A DNA stretch of 64,000 nucleotides from Antarctobacter heliothermus (GTDB lineage Bacteria; Pseudomonadota; Alphaproteobacteria; Rhodobacterales; Rhodobacteraceae): NCBI RefSeq assembly GCF_002237555.1, contig NZ_CP022540.1, positions 3,725,001-3,789,000 on the forward strand. The letters are read 5' to 3'. Shown one piece after another: positions 1-9,485 of the stretch. A model generated the notes under the pieces. That model had not been told where the DNA came from and did not search any database. It was given only the letters and a program-made list of their open reading frames with translations. A program made the translations under genes and the position numbers. How positions within the stretch are numbered: position 1 is the stretch's first letter; every line of letters begins with the position of its first letter.

Positions 1-209
1 TCATCAGGGGCGACACGCATCGGGCCGGACAGGGCCTCTACGATGGGCACGCCACTGACGTCCCGTGCCACAACCCCGTAACCCCAAACCGCGATGCCCA
101 CGACCAGTGCCAGAGACATTGCCGCCCCGGCCCAGTTCGCCATCGACGCCATGTTTCCAGAACCCGAATGCGGGGCCGAGTGGCCCCCTTCAAAGGTAAA
201 ATCCGCCAT
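1..209 (-). CDS. SPOR-domain-type membrane protein, N-terminal fragment (runs off window)
   Basis: Only the first 69 codons are present; the gene continues beyond the left edge. The visible part is a short Gly/His/Ser-rich cytoplasmic stretch (about residues 1-25) followed by one membrane helix (about 27-48), then the start of a periplasmic part with the sequence RDVSGVPIVEAL. Roseobacter genomes commonly carry a gene with this N-terminus directly downstream of argS that ends in a peptidoglycan-binding SPOR domain. That domain is not visible here, so the name rests on position and N-terminal similarity from memory. The start ATG lies 83 bases after the argS stop, on the same strand, so the two genes may be co-transcribed. 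Confidence 0.6.
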   Translation of the reverse strand, partial: MADFTFEGGHSAPHSGSGNMASMANWAGAAMSLALVVGIAVWGYGVVARDVSGVPIVEALSGPMRVAPD

Positions 210-291
210 TGCTGCCTCATGTCCCCCAGGCAGTGCTTTGCCACCCGGATGCGTTGCTGCTCAACTCAAATCCCGGCGGAGGCGGCTTTTG

Positions 292-2034
292 TCAGCGCAT
301 TTCTTCCACCGGGGTCACGCCAAGGATACCAAGACCGGCGGAAATCACAACCGCCACGGACCGTGCCAGCGCAATTTTGGCCTGTGTTGCAGACGGATCA
401 TCCTGCACAAAGCGCAATTCCGGGCTGTCGTTGCCCCGGTTCCACAACCCGTGTAGATCGGCGGCCAGTTCGCTGAGATAGGTGGCGATGCGATGCGGCT
501 CCTGCGTGCGGGCGGCAATTTCCACCAGACGCGGCCATTCTGCCAGCTTGCCCGCCAGCGTGATTTCCGCCGGATGGGTCATGCCGGACAGGTCAGCAGC
601 GGCCAATGCGGCGTCGCTGACATCCACCCCCGCCTCCGCCGCCTTGCGCAGCACCGAACAGATCCTCGCATGGGCGTATTGCACATAAAAGACCGGGTTT
701 TCCTTGGACTGCTCAACAACCTTGTCGAGATCGAAATCCAGCGCCGCGTCGCTTTTGCGGGTCAGCATGTGAAAACGCGCCACGTCAGGCCCGACCAGAT
801 CGACCAGATCGCGCAGAGTGACAAAAGTCCCTGCTCGCTTGGACATCTTGAACGGTTCGCCTTTCTGAAACAGCTTCACCAGCTGGATCAGCTTGATCTC
901 CAGCGGCACGCGGCCATCGGACAAGGCGGAAACCGCCGCCTTCATCCGCTTGACATAGCCGCCGTGATCGGCACCAAAGATGTCGATGAGCAGATCAAAA
1001 CCGCGCTCCACCTTGTCATAGTGATAGGCAATGTCCGGCGCGAAATAGGTCCAGTTGCCATCCGATTTCATGATCGGGCGATCCACATCGTCGCCGTGTT
1101 CGGTGCTCTTGAACAGGGTCTGTTCGCGTGGTTCCCAATCCTCGGGCTTTTTGCCCTTGGGCGGTTCCAGCACGCCGCGATAGATCAGCCCCTTGGCCCG
1201 CAGGCTGTCGATGGCTGCCTCGATCTTGCCAGTACCATAGAGCGACTTTTCGCTAAAGAAGTGGTCCATATGCACGCCTAACGCCGCCAGATCGGCGCGG
1301 ATCAACTCCATCATCGCGTCGGTTGCGAATTCGCGCACTTCGGCCAGCCAGAATTGTTCTCCCTTGTCGACGTAGTTATCACCGACCTTGCCCTTGAGCG
1401 CCTCGCCGACTGCAACAAGGTAGTCCCCGGGGTAGGTTCCATCGGGAAATTCGACCTCTTGGCCATGAGCTTCGAGGTAACGCAAGTAGACCGACCGTGC
1501 CAACACGTCGACCTGACCGCCGCCGTCGTTGATGTAGTACTCACGCGTCACATCGTATCCGGCATAGGCCAGCAACGACGCCATTGCATCCCCAACGATA
1601 GCCCCCCGCGCGTGACCGACATGCATCGGGCCGGTCGGGTTGGCCGAGACATATTCGACGTTGACCTTTTTGCCCTGCCCCATGCTCGAACGACCATAGG
1701 CCGTGCCTTCGCGCAAGATCGCTGTCGGCAGGGCCTGCCAGACCGACGGTGCCAAGCGGAGGTTCAAAAAGCCGGGTCCAGCCACCTCGGCGCTTGCAAT
1801 GCGGGAATCCGCACGCAGCTTGGCGGCCAGCGCCTCGGCGATATCGCGTGGCTTGGCCTTGGCGGGCTTGGCCAGAACCATGGCGGCGTTCGTAGCCATG
1901 TCGCCATGCAGCGGATCGCGCGGCGGCTCGGTGGTGACCGGATCGGTATTCAGCCCCTCGGGCAGCGCGCCCTCGGATTGCAATGCGTCGATGCCCTCGA
2001 TCACAAGGGCGCGGATATCGGAAAACAGGTTCAT
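292..2034 (-). CDS. argS: Arginyl-tRNA synthetase
   Basis: This 580-residue class I aminoacyl-tRNA synthetase attaches arginine to tRNA-Arg in the cytoplasm. The N-terminal additional domain typical of ArgRS covers about residues 1-110. The HIGH-type ATP-binding motif is HVGH at 138-141, inside the family context [14 protein letters not shown]. The KMSKR loop is intact at 396-400. The C-terminal anticodon-binding (DALR) domain starts near residue 450, in the stretch [14 protein letters not shown]. The length is normal for the family. The neighbours, a SPOR-like gene downstream and an antiporter and dgt upstream, all lie on the same strand. The assignment is secure. Confidence 0.97.
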   Translation of the reverse strand: MNLFSDIRALVIEGIDALQSEGALPEGLNTDPVTTEPPRDPLHGDMATNAAMVLAKPAKAKPRDIAEALAAKLRADSRIASAEVAGPGFLNLRLAPSVWQALPTAILREGTAYGRSSMGQGKKVNVEYVSANPTGPMHVGHARGAIVGDAMASLLAYAGYDVTREYYINDGGGQVDVLARSVYLRYLEAHGQEVEFPDGTYPGDYLVAVGEALKGKVGDNYVDKGEQFWLAEVREFATDAMMELIRADLAALGVHMDHFFSEKSLYGTGKIEAAIDSLRAKGLIYRGVLEPPKGKKPEDWEPREQTLFKSTEHGDDVDRPIMKSDGNWTYFAPDIAYHYDKVERGFDLLIDIFGADHGGYVKRMKAAVSALSDGRVPLEIKLIQLVKLFQKGEPFKMSKRAGTFVTLRDLVDLVGPDVARFHMLTRKSDAALDFDLDKVVEQSKENPVFYVQYAHARICSVLRKAAEAGVDVSDAALAAADLSGMTHPAEITLAGKLAEWPRLVEIAARTQEPHRIATYLSELAADLHGLWNRGNDSPELRFVQDDPSATQAKIALARSVAVVISAGLGILGVTPVEEMR

Positions 2035-2082
2035 GTCAGCGGCTCCAGAGTTGGCCGGTCTCTATCACTTTGGCGGGGCGCG

Positions 2083-3927
2083 TCAAACGTCCGCCGTGGC
2101 GGTGTCCTCTTTCTGCGGTCGTCGTTCCGCCCGTTTCGGCAGCCGTGCCAGCAAACGCGTCCCGGGTGTTCCGCGCAACTCATCCTCTGGCCCCAACAGA
2201 CGAAGGGTGCCGTTTGGCCCCAATTCGGCCATGGCCACGGCATCGGGTTGGGCGGCGCGCCAATCCTCAAGCGTGTATTCCTCTGACAGTTTGGTTACGC
2301 GGAATTCACAGCCCCCCGCGATCACGGCGTTCGCCTCAAAAAACGTCTCATCCGCGCCCAGCGCCTTGCCGCCTAGCGTGGCAGGCAGACTGTGGCGGCT
2401 GGAGGTGTCTCGGACCCGTTTGATCTGAAAGATGTTCTCGCGGCCGAACTCCGGCGCAAGGTCTGTGGCAACCAGCGTATTGTAGGCGTCGTTGTCACTG
2501 GCGCAGATCAGCTTTTCGTAGACGACGAATTCAACCCGATCCTCGGCTGCTTCGGACAGGATGTCACCGTAAAACGTGTCGATCCCAGCCTCTCGTGCGC
2601 TGCGCAGATGGGCGTTGTTTGGGTCCGCAATGATGACCGGCAATTCCATCTTCTTGAACGCCGCGCCCAGTTCTACGGCCCATTTCGACCCGCCCATGAT
2701 CAGAACCCCCGGCAGCCGCGAGGCGGTCAACCCCAACAGTCGCGCCATGGGGGCAAGGGTAAACCCGTGCAGCACCACGGTGGCAGCGACCAGCGCAAAG
2801 GCCAGCGGCGCAACCCTGTCGGCGTCCTCGACCCCGATCTGCACCAGACGTTCGCCGAACAGCCCCGCAACCGCCACCAGCACAACGCCGCGCGGCCCGG
2901 TAAAGGCGACCAGCAACCGCTCTTTCCATTCCACATTGGTAAAAGCCAAAGCCGCCAGCACCGGCAAGGGCCGCGCCAAAAGGATCACTGCCAGCACAAA
3001 AGCCCCTGCACGCCAATCCAGAACGGCAAGGCGTTCGAAACTCATGCCTGCCGCCAACAGAATGAAAACACCCGATACCAAAAGGACAGTGGCGTGTTCC
3101 TTGAAACGGTAGAGCTCGGCAAAGCTGGGCAGGCCCGCGTTGGCAATCCACAGCCCCATGATAGTCACGGCCAGCAGGCCGGATTCGTGCAACACATGGT
3201 CCGCGACGGCAAAAACTGCCAGCAAGACCACAAACAGCACCGGCACCTTCATGTATTCCGGCACCAGCGCCTGACGAAAGGCGCGCACGATGCCCCAACC
3301 GCCCGCAAGGCCAAGCGCACTGGCCATGGCAATGCCGATCAACAGCTCCATCACCGCCGGACCTGCCCCCGTCGCGGTGCGTAGAACCAGCACCACCTCA
3401 AAGGCCAGCACCGCAGCCAGCGCGCCCACCGGATCGTTAACGATGGCCTCCCACTGCAACAGTGCGGCGGGACGGCGACGCAGGCGTGCCTGCCGCAAGA
3501 GCGGCGCAATGACGGTAGGACCAGTGACGATCATGATACCGCCAAAGACGGCAGAGGTCTCCCAGCTAAGTCCCGCAACCCAATGCAAGGCCGAGGTCGA
3601 GGCCAGCCAGCCAAGCGGCACACCGATCAGCACCAACCTGCGAACACCCTTGGCCGCATCCGACAGCCGGTGCAGATCCAGCGTCAGGCCGCCCTCGAAC
3701 AGGATGATGGCGACGGCGACGGCAATCATCGGCTGCAACATGTCGCCAAACTGCACTGCCGGGTCCAGCACACCCGTCACCGGACCAATCACCAGGCCAG
3801 CCACCAGCATCAGCACAATAGCCGGCAGACGCAGCCGCCAAGCCAGCCACTGGCTGCCAACGCCAAGCGCCCCAACAAGCCCGAAGGCCAAAACAGGGTC
3901 TAACCCGCCTGCTTCTGCCACTGCCAT
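2083..3927 (-). CDS. Monovalent cation:proton antiporter (CPA family) with C-terminal nucleotide-binding domain
   Basis: The protein has 614 residues. About 390 N-terminal residues form a dozen hydrophobic helices of the Na+/H+ exchanger fold, including the segment VAVAIILFEGGLTLDL. The C-terminal part resembles a TrkA/RCK Rossmann domain: a beta strand, GGSKWAVELG in place of the usual GxGxxG, and a downstream acidic strand end (VIIADPNN). It should exchange Na+ or K+ for protons across the inner membrane, with the soluble domain sensing nucleotide. The chosen ATG has AAGGAG about 6 bases upstream; a longer frame reaches back into dgt but lacks support. The exact ion specificity cannot be read from the sequence. 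Confidence 0.87.
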   Translation of the reverse strand: MAVAEAGGLDPVLAFGLVGALGVGSQWLAWRLRLPAIVLMLVAGLVIGPVTGVLDPAVQFGDMLQPMIAVAVAIILFEGGLTLDLHRLSDAAKGVRRLVLIGVPLGWLASTSALHWVAGLSWETSAVFGGIMIVTGPTVIAPLLRQARLRRRPAALLQWEAIVNDPVGALAAVLAFEVVLVLRTATGAGPAVMELLIGIAMASALGLAGGWGIVRAFRQALVPEYMKVPVLFVVLLAVFAVADHVLHESGLLAVTIMGLWIANAGLPSFAELYRFKEHATVLLVSGVFILLAAGMSFERLAVLDWRAGAFVLAVILLARPLPVLAALAFTNVEWKERLLVAFTGPRGVVLVAVAGLFGERLVQIGVEDADRVAPLAFALVAATVVLHGFTLAPMARLLGLTASRLPGVLIMGGSKWAVELGAAFKKMELPVIIADPNNAHLRSAREAGIDTFYGDILSEAAEDRVEFVVYEKLICASDNDAYNTLVATDLAPEFGRENIFQIKRVRDTSSRHSLPATLGGKALGADETFFEANAVIAGGCEFRVTKLSEEYTLEDWRAAQPDAVAMAELGPNGTLRLLGPEDELRGTPGTRLLARLPKRAERRPQKEDTATADV

Positions 3928-3988
3928 GAAACGCTCCTTGCCCTGTTGCTTTGGCCTTGGCCAACTGGTTTGGCGCGATCCGCCGCTT

Positions 3989-5233
3989 TCAGGCGCCCGC
4001 GTCCTGACCGGGCCACAGCCCTTCCAGCACGTCGCGCCCCGAATAATGCGCATGCTGCTGCAAAGCGAACCGATCCGTCATCCCGGCTATATAGTCCGCA
4101 ACCAGTCGCGCCAACGTCGTTTCATCGGGGGCCTGTGCCACATCGCCCTGCCAGCGCTGCGGCAGCAAGGTCGGATCGGCCAGATAGACCGGGAACAACT
4201 CATTCACCGCCTGCGTGACGCGGCTGCGTTGCTCCATCACATGCGGCGCTCGGTACATATTGCTGAACAGAAACGACCGGATCTGTTTCAGATCTCCCCA
4301 CATCGCATCGGAAAACCCGATCACCGGATGGCCGATGTCGCGGATGTCCTGCGCGTTGGTCGCGCCAGAGGCCGCAAGCCGCGCGCGCGAAGTTTCGATC
4401 AGGTCAGTGACCATGGCACCAAAAACCCGCCGCAGCGCCTCGTGCCGCCGACGATAGCTGTCGGTGTCGGGGTATTTCGCATCGACCTCTGCATAGGCGT
4501 CGCGGACGATGGGCAGATCGGCAATCTGGTCTTCGGTGAAAAGACCAGCGCGTAACCCGTCATGCAAATCGTGATTGTTGTATGCGATATCATCCGAAAG
4601 CGCCGCCACCTGTGCCTCTGCGTTGGCATGTGTGTGCAATTCCAGATCGTGTGCAGCATTGTAGTCGGCCAGCGCATAAGGGACATCGCCGGTCAACTGG
4701 CCGTCAGGGCCAAGCGGCGCAACAGGACCGTTGTGCTTCGCAATACCTTCCAGCGTGTCCCAAGTCAGGTTCAAACCGTCAAATTCAGCATAGTGGCGTT
4801 CCAGCCGGGTGACGATCCGCAGCGTCTGCGCGTTGTGGTCGAACCCACCGTAAGGGGCCATCAGCGCGTCAAGCGCTTCTTCACCGGTGTGACCAAAGGG
4901 CGTGTGACCCAGATCATGCGCCAACGCCACCGCCTCTGTCAGATCAAAGTTCAACCCCAGCGCCCCTGCGATGGTCCGCGCCACCTGCGCCACCTCGATC
5001 GAATGGGTCAGTCGGGTGCGATAGAAATCACCCTCATGTTCCACAAAGACTTGCGTCTTGTGTTTCAGCCGCCGGAAGGCGGAGCAATGAATGATCCGGT
5101 CGCGGTCGCGCTGAAAGCAAGAGCGATGAGCGCTTTCCTCTTCAGGAAAGCGACGACCGCGTGCGCCCTCAGGCGTCGAGGCAAAATTGGCGCGCATGAA
5201 TTCTGTCCCAGGCTGTCTGTTCTTGGCCGTCAT
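3989..5233 (-). CDS. dgt: Deoxyguanosinetriphosphate triphosphohydrolase-like protein (HD domain)
   Basis: The protein hydrolyses dNTPs to deoxynucleosides and triphosphate, by family analogy. With the start chosen here it has 414 residues. The HD-domain metal ligands are intact: H77 (LTHSIEVAQ), H106-D107 and H110 (AHDLGH), and a later Asp in LSDDIAYNNHD. The block QRDRDRIIHCSAFRRLKHKTQVF is the alphaproteobacterial Dgt signature. An ATG 36 bases further in (5197) is an equally plausible start, because many homologues begin MRANFA-like; neither has a strong ribosome-binding site. It is followed after 61 bases by the antiporter gene on the same strand. Confidence 0.93.
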   Translation of the reverse strand: MTAKNRQPGTEFMRANFASTPEGARGRRFPEEESAHRSCFQRDRDRIIHCSAFRRLKHKTQVFVEHEGDFYRTRLTHSIEVAQVARTIAGALGLNFDLTEAVALAHDLGHTPFGHTGEEALDALMAPYGGFDHNAQTLRIVTRLERHYAEFDGLNLTWDTLEGIAKHNGPVAPLGPDGQLTGDVPYALADYNAAHDLELHTHANAEAQVAALSDDIAYNNHDLHDGLRAGLFTEDQIADLPIVRDAYAEVDAKYPDTDSYRRRHEALRRVFGAMVTDLIETSRARLAASGATNAQDIRDIGHPVIGFSDAMWGDLKQIRSFLFSNMYRAPHVMEQRSRVTQAVNELFPVYLADPTLLPQRWQGDVAQAPDETTLARLVADYIAGMTDRFALQQHAHYSGRDVLEGLWPGQDAGA

Positions 5234-5569
5234 ACCCGCTGCCCCCTGCAAGAACAACGACGTGCGACAGGGATTGCGGGTGCGCGGCCCGACACCCCAC
5301 TGTTTCACGGTGCAGGCCCCGTTCCCTTGCGCGAGAAACCGTCCCCCTTGCACTGGATGTGGCTATCAAACCGGCCAACGACTCAACGCACGTCCATCGT
5401 GGCAACGGGTTCGGTCGCCTTCGGGATCGCCCCGCAGCCGGTTTCAACCTTTTCAGACACTTGGTGATTTGGCTGCCGTCAAAACGTCCGGGGAACCTTA
5501 CTATGCGTAACCCCCTGCCAAAGGTAGACTGGGACCAAGAATTTAAGAGTCCAACCCTTGGAGAAAGCC
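5234..5569. other. Intergenic region between divergent dgt and the secreted protease-fold gene
   Basis: These 336 bases separate divergently transcribed genes, so they should hold both promoters. I see no convincing coding frame, RNA gene or terminator. The last part (about 5500-5569) is less GC-rich and carries GGAG 6 bases before the ATG of the next gene. Short frames here overlap that gene's start and look like chance. Confidence 0.5.
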
Positions 5570-6709
5570 ATGTTCAGCCCCCTGCGCAGCGTTGCCCTCA
5601 GCTGTATTATCCTCGCCCTGCCCGCGTCTGCGATTGCGCAAAGCGAGGCCGATAAGATTAAACCAACGACCGAAACCCTGGTCCTTGACCCCACGGCCAA
5701 GCCCGACAAGGACAAGGATCTGACCAACATACGGTCGAAAAACCCAACGGCGATCAATCCCGGCGCCCCGCCGGCCAAGGCGCCGAACCCTGGCGGGACA
5801 CGCCCGCCTGCTCCGACGCCCAGACCCGCGCCGCCGCCCGAACAAGTGATCACGCAACCCCTGATCAACCCCGGAGCCACACGACCGCCCGTGCCGCCGT
5901 TCGTGGCACCCGATCCAATCACCCCGCGCCAGACGCTCGTCCCAACGCCGCCCCCGCAGCCCCGCCCTCTTGGCCCGCGACTGTCCGGCGTACCGCTGGA
6001 TCCGGCCTCTTCCACCGACGCCAAACCGGTCGAGGAAATGCCCTACATCACCTTTGCCGCCCCCGACTATGGCGACGGATATGAAGTGTCGATCGTCAAC
6101 AGCGTGCGCGGCACCGGTCGTTTGCGGGTGTCCACCGATTATGGTCCCGTGTTCTGCACCGGCTTTGTCTTTGGCCCCACCGTTGTGGCGACCTCTTATG
6201 CCTGTGTGCCCGGTGTTCTTGAGAACCCGAACACACACGCCAGCACAATTGAGGAAATCCGCATCGTCTTTGACCATGTGTTCCCCGATCAGCGGCTATG
6301 GTCCGCACAGGGCTATGTCCTGACGCTCGACCCCACCCTGTCGAGCCGCGAAACCGGCATTGCGGTTCTGCATATCGCCGATCCTGACACCAGCTTTTCT
6401 GCGGACCGCATCCAGCGCGTCGGCAAGGCGATTCCCGATCCCCGGTCGCCGCTGTTCATGCTGTCGCATCCGCGCGGCGAGTCGATGCAGTTCCAGCACT
6501 GTGGTGCGGTTCACGCCGACCCGGCCTATCTGCCCGCCAAGACGTTTGAGCACAGCTGCCATAGTGATTTCGGCGACCTGGGCGCACCGATCTTTGACGC
6601 CGCCACCGGCGCGGTGGTCGGCCTGCACCTCAGCCATCAGTTGTCGACGGGACGCCGCTTTGCCCAGCAGACGCTGGATCTGGCCAATTGGATCAGCGAC
6701 CAGCAGTAA
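5570..6709 (+). CDS. Secreted trypsin-fold protein lacking the catalytic triad (probable pseudoprotease)
   Basis: The protein has 379 residues. Residues 1-24 are a signal peptide ending AIAQ. Residues about 60-145 form a Pro-rich linker full of PxP and PPP runs. Residues about 155-379 resemble a trypsin-like domain: C196 in a CTGF context, T208-C212 at the place of TAAHC, and G335-P340 at the place of GDSGxP. The three catalytic positions are replaced: Ala211 for His, Gly263 for Asp and Leu337 for Ser. The fold cores (VVGLHLS after the nucleophile position) are kept. It should therefore be a periplasmic or surface binding protein rather than an active peptidase. The ATG at 5570 is preferred over an upstream in-frame TTG because TTGGAG is its ribosome-binding site. 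Confidence 0.7.
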   Translation: MFSPLRSVALSCIILALPASAIAQSEADKIKPTTETLVLDPTAKPDKDKDLTNIRSKNPTAINPGAPPAKAPNPGGTRPPAPTPRPAPPPEQVITQPLINPGATRPPVPPFVAPDPITPRQTLVPTPPPQPRPLGPRLSGVPLDPASSTDAKPVEEMPYITFAAPDYGDGYEVSIVNSVRGTGRLRVSTDYGPVFCTGFVFGPTVVATSYACVPGVLENPNTHASTIEEIRIVFDHVFPDQRLWSAQGYVLTLDPTLSSRETGIAVLHIADPDTSFSADRIQRVGKAIPDPRSPLFMLSHPRGESMQFQHCGAVHADPAYLPAKTFEHSCHSDFGDLGAPIFDAATGAVVGLHLSHQLSTGRRFAQQTLDLANWISDQQ

Positions 6710-6728
6710 TCCAGCATCGCGATGCCTC

Positions 6729-6758
6729 GGCCCCCGCCCCATTTGGGTGGGGGCCTTT
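6729..6758 (+). terminator. Rho-independent terminator
   Basis: GGCCCCC at 6729-6735 pairs with GGGGGCC at 6749-6755. The stem is extended by GCCC/GGGT, the loop is about 5 bases, and a TTT tract follows. It begins 19 bases after the stop of the protease-fold gene. Confidence 0.7.
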
Positions 6759-7042
6759 GCTGTCTTTGGCAGTTCGGGTCGAAAGCGATATGATTTCCAG
6801 AGTTGGATGGAGGGGCTAGGCGGTCAATCTCCTTGGCCTCGCTCGCAGCCTTCGGCCTTCTGTTTACCGCCTCTTCAAGTGTTACCTGCGAAGGGACATT
6901 TGCACTTTGCCCGACGATGACACGGTGCACACGCTGAAGCGCGGGTTGGCTTTTGCCGCCAGCCGAGGCCGAATGCCACGGGTTGAAGCATCGCCCACTT
7001 ATGCCTAGATCGATTGTGAAAGCTATCTCAGGGGAAAACGAC

Positions 7043-7366
7043 ATGCACCTGCCACCGAAAGTAACGGACCGCGCGTTTGCACGCCTGGCCGAGATCGGCG
7101 CCAGAACAGACGGCAAGGCATTGCGCGTGGCCGTCGAGGGCGGCGGCTGTTCCGGCTTTCAGTATGAGATCAAACTTGACGCACCGGCGGACGACGATCT
7201 GGTGATTGCAGGCGGCGACGAACAGGTCATTGTAGATCCGGTGTCCCTCCCCTTTCTGTCCGGTGCGGTGATCGACTTTTCGGATGAATTGATCGGCGCG
7301 CGCTTTGTGATCGAAAACCCGAATGCCACCAGTTCCTGTGGCTGCGGGACGTCCTTTTCGATCTGA
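7043..7366 (+). CDS. erpA: Iron-sulfur cluster insertion protein, HesB/IscA family (ErpA-like)
   Basis: This is a 107-residue A-type carrier that transfers Fe-S clusters to apoproteins. The three conserved cysteines are present: one in VEGGGCSGFQYEI and two in the C-terminal SSCGCGTSF. The sequence begins MHLPPKVTDRAFARLAEIG, as expected for the family, and the length is typical. AGGGGA lies about 8 bases before the ATG. An upstream in-frame extension is not supported. It converges with the DMT transporter gene, from which a hairpin separates it. IscA and ErpA paralogues are hard to separate without a tree, so the symbol is the likelier of two. Confidence 0.85.
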   Translation: MHLPPKVTDRAFARLAEIGARTDGKALRVAVEGGGCSGFQYEIKLDAPADDDLVIAGGDEQVIVDPVSLPFLSGAVIDFSDELIGARFVIENPNATSSCGCGTSFSI

Positions 7367-7420
7367 AACCGGATCATTGGCGGCGCAGGATGTCCTTGCC
7401 CTCCACCGGGAAAGACATGA

Positions 7421-7452
7421 AAAAGGGCGTCCGTTTTGGACGCCCTTGGCTT
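7421..7452. terminator. Bidirectional terminator between convergent genes
   Basis: The inverted repeat AAGGGCGTCC (7423-7432) / GGACGCCCTT (7438-7447) has a 5-base loop. A-rich sequence lies on its left and TTTT on its right, so it can serve erpA (plus strand) and the DMT transporter operon (minus strand). Confidence 0.75.
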
Positions 7453-7471
7453 TTGTACTGATGTTACAGAT

Positions 7472-8365
7472 TCACTCAGCCGGGATGACCCGCGGACGGC
7501 CAAGGTGTTCCTCAAGGATCAACCACATGCCAGAGCCGACCACCAGCATGACCCCCGCCCAAGTGCCGATTGTCGGGATCTCGCCGAAGGCCAGAAAGCC
7601 GATCACCACCATCCAGACAAATTGCAGGTTCATCAGCGGAGTGGCAACATAGGCAGGCAGCAAGCGCAGCGCCTCTGCCACGATGTAGCGGGCGGCGAAC
7701 AACGCAGCGGCGTAGGCGACGACCCAGCCCATGTCGGTCAGGCTCATCGGTTTCCAGACAAAGGGCAGTGCTACGGCCATGGTCACCATCAACGCGGCAT
7801 TGGGCCAGAAGACCTGTGCCAACGGTGCGCGTTCTGCCTTGGCGATGACACGCGCCGCCAGCATCGACCCGCAGCCTGTCACCGCGGCTAACAGGGCCCA
7901 GGCATGGCCAGCCTGCGCGTTTGATACACCACCCGGCATCAAGAACAGGATACCGCCCGCCCCAAGGGCCAGCGCCGCCCATGCGGCCGGGCGCGGTGTC
8001 TCATTCAAGATCGGGCCGGACAGGACAGCGGCGATCAGCGGGATCAACCCGATGAACAGAAAGACATCGGCAAAGGGCAAAAGGCGAAATGCCTGAAAAA
8101 ACGCAACCGATGCGATAACCGTCAATACCGATCGCACGATCATGGGCTTTTTCGACCGGATGCGCAGACCCGGACCCGTGTCAGTGGCCCGCGCCCCGGC
8201 AAGCGCGAAAGCCATGACCAGCGCAGAAGACAGCACAAAAAGCTGAGGAGCCGCATAGCCCCCGGCAATGAACTTGGTGATGCCATCCGCTGCGGCCATC
8301 ATGCCGGTATACGCGACGATCAGCGCCGCCCCCACCATTGCGCTGGACAAAACGACCCGGTTCAT
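7472..8365 (-). CDS. DMT-superfamily (EamA) membrane transporter
   Basis: The protein has 297 residues arranged as about ten transmembrane helices in two EamA repeats, each about 140 residues. Conserved-type segments include PLIAAVLSGPILNE in the first half and the helix preceding PTIGTWAGVMLVVGSG in the second. EamA proteins usually export metabolites or amino-acid derivatives from the cytoplasm. Its ATG overlaps the stop of the 352-residue gene by 4 bases, so the two are translationally coupled. This coupling suggests that its cargo relates to the repeat-protein unit upstream, which is an inference from context. The substrate cannot be read from the sequence. Confidence 0.85.
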   Translation of the reverse strand: MNRVVLSSAMVGAALIVAYTGMMAAADGITKFIAGGYAAPQLFVLSSALVMAFALAGARATDTGPGLRIRSKKPMIVRSVLTVIASVAFFQAFRLLPFADVFLFIGLIPLIAAVLSGPILNETPRPAAWAALALGAGGILFLMPGGVSNAQAGHAWALLAAVTGCGSMLAARVIAKAERAPLAQVFWPNAALMVTMAVALPFVWKPMSLTDMGWVVAYAAALFAARYIVAEALRLLPAYVATPLMNLQFVWMVVIGFLAFGEIPTIGTWAGVMLVVGSGMWLILEEHLGRPRVIPAE

Positions 8366-9420
8366 GCGCGGCCTGCCCGGGCGAAACCCTCAAAATAGGC
8401 ATCGAATAGCGTGCTCGAGTTGACGGCAACACTTAGAACGTCTCGGGCCTGCGGCGACAGCGACGGTTCCATTATGGGCCGCATCCGCCCCCAGTCGCCA
8501 GAGCGGCGATCAAGACCGTAAATGGCTTGGCTGAGTTCGCGCAGAACTGTCTGCGGCCGGGCCCCGCTTTTGAAATGCAACCGGTCGTCGCAGACAGGCT
8601 TGCGGAACAACGCAGAGCCTGTGACCGCCTGATGCCAGTTGCACACCAGATATTCATGGTAGTCGTCATTGAGTGAGGCGGACGGATCAGCGGTTATCCC
8701 ATACGCGGCGGTCTCTTGTTCCAGCCACGCGGTCCATACAGCGGGCGGCGTACGCCCTGCGTAGTGCAACGCGATGCAGACCTCGGCCACCAAATCGGCG
8801 TTCTGATCCAGAAAGGCGGTCAGCCCGGCGAAATGCAGGCTCTGGATTGCCTCGTCTGGCAGATCGGGATCGCGGCGGCCGTATTCCGACAGGTAGTAGA
8901 CGATGTGGGTCAGTTCATACGCGGCTTTCTTGTTGGGCAGCGCAAAGGTCGCGGTGCGGGCGCAAAAGGCGCGCAACCGGTCGTTCAACCCGTCGTCGCG
9001 AACGGGATCAATCCCCCGGCGCGACATAAGACGGCGCGCCTCGGCGCGTTGCAGATCCGAAAGCTCGGCCTCTGCCAGACCTTCGCGGGCGGCGAAATCC
9101 ACCATCCTTTGGGCTTCGTTTCCCGGCATCCCGAGATCTTCGAGATCGAGCGACATCGACAGCAGAAAGCGGTAGTATTGTGGAAAGAATTCCAGCCGGG
9201 TCACCGCGTCGGCATAAAACCCCGCGTGCCGCGCCAGCGCCTCTGGCGCAACGCTTTGGCCGGTACATTCCAGAATGTTCAGAAGTTCGGCGTTTTCCTT
9301 CAACCAGAACACGTCATCGCCGGTGCGCCGGTGATCTGCAAAGGCTCCCAGAAGCGCGGTAATCCGCGCTTCCAGTGGGGGTATCCGGGACGGGACGGTC
9401 AGTTGGATGATATTGCTCAT
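8362..9420 (-). CDS. Unrecognised 352-residue helical protein, partner of the repeat protein
   Basis: I do not recognise this family. The protein is soluble, predicted almost entirely alpha-helical, and has no signal peptide or membrane segment. A notable run is ELTHIVYYLSEYGR around residues 169-182, followed by Asp209, Glu213 and His219 (DLVAEVCIALHYAG) and by DYHEYLVCNWH at 253-263. The spaced His172, His219, His255 and His263 together with acidic residues could form a metal or active site, but this is only a possibility. It lies 65 bases downstream of the repeat-protein gene with AGGAGA ahead of its ATG, and overlaps the DMT transporter start by 4 bases. The arrangement suggests that it binds or modifies the repeat protein. 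Confidence 0.6.
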   Translation of the reverse strand: MSNIIQLTVPSRIPPLEARITALLGAFADHRRTGDDVFWLKENAELLNILECTGQSVAPEALARHAGFYADAVTRLEFFPQYYRFLLSMSLDLEDLGMPGNEAQRMVDFAAREGLAEAELSDLQRAEARRLMSRRGIDPVRDDGLNDRLRAFCARTATFALPNKKAAYELTHIVYYLSEYGRRDPDLPDEAIQSLHFAGLTAFLDQNADLVAEVCIALHYAGRTPPAVWTAWLEQETAAYGITADPSASLNDDYHEYLVCNWHQAVTGSALFRKPVCDDRLHFKSGARPQTVLRELSQAIYGLDRRSGDWGRMRPIMEPSLSPQARDVLSVAVNSSTLFDAYFEGFARAGRA

Positions 9421-9485
9421 CTCTGGGATCTCCTGCTGTCATGTGGCAGAGCGTCCCCGCCCCGCCCGGGTATCGGTGTTTGAAA

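Noticed and set aside
5234..5353. A longer dgt start adding 40 residues.
   Set aside because: The extension does not resemble the N-terminus of Dgt homologues and its start lacks a ribosome-binding site.
6759..7042. Possible gene or mobile remnant between the protease-fold gene and erpA.
   Set aside because: Frames here are short or shared with the erpA upstream region; no family or inverted repeat ends were seen.
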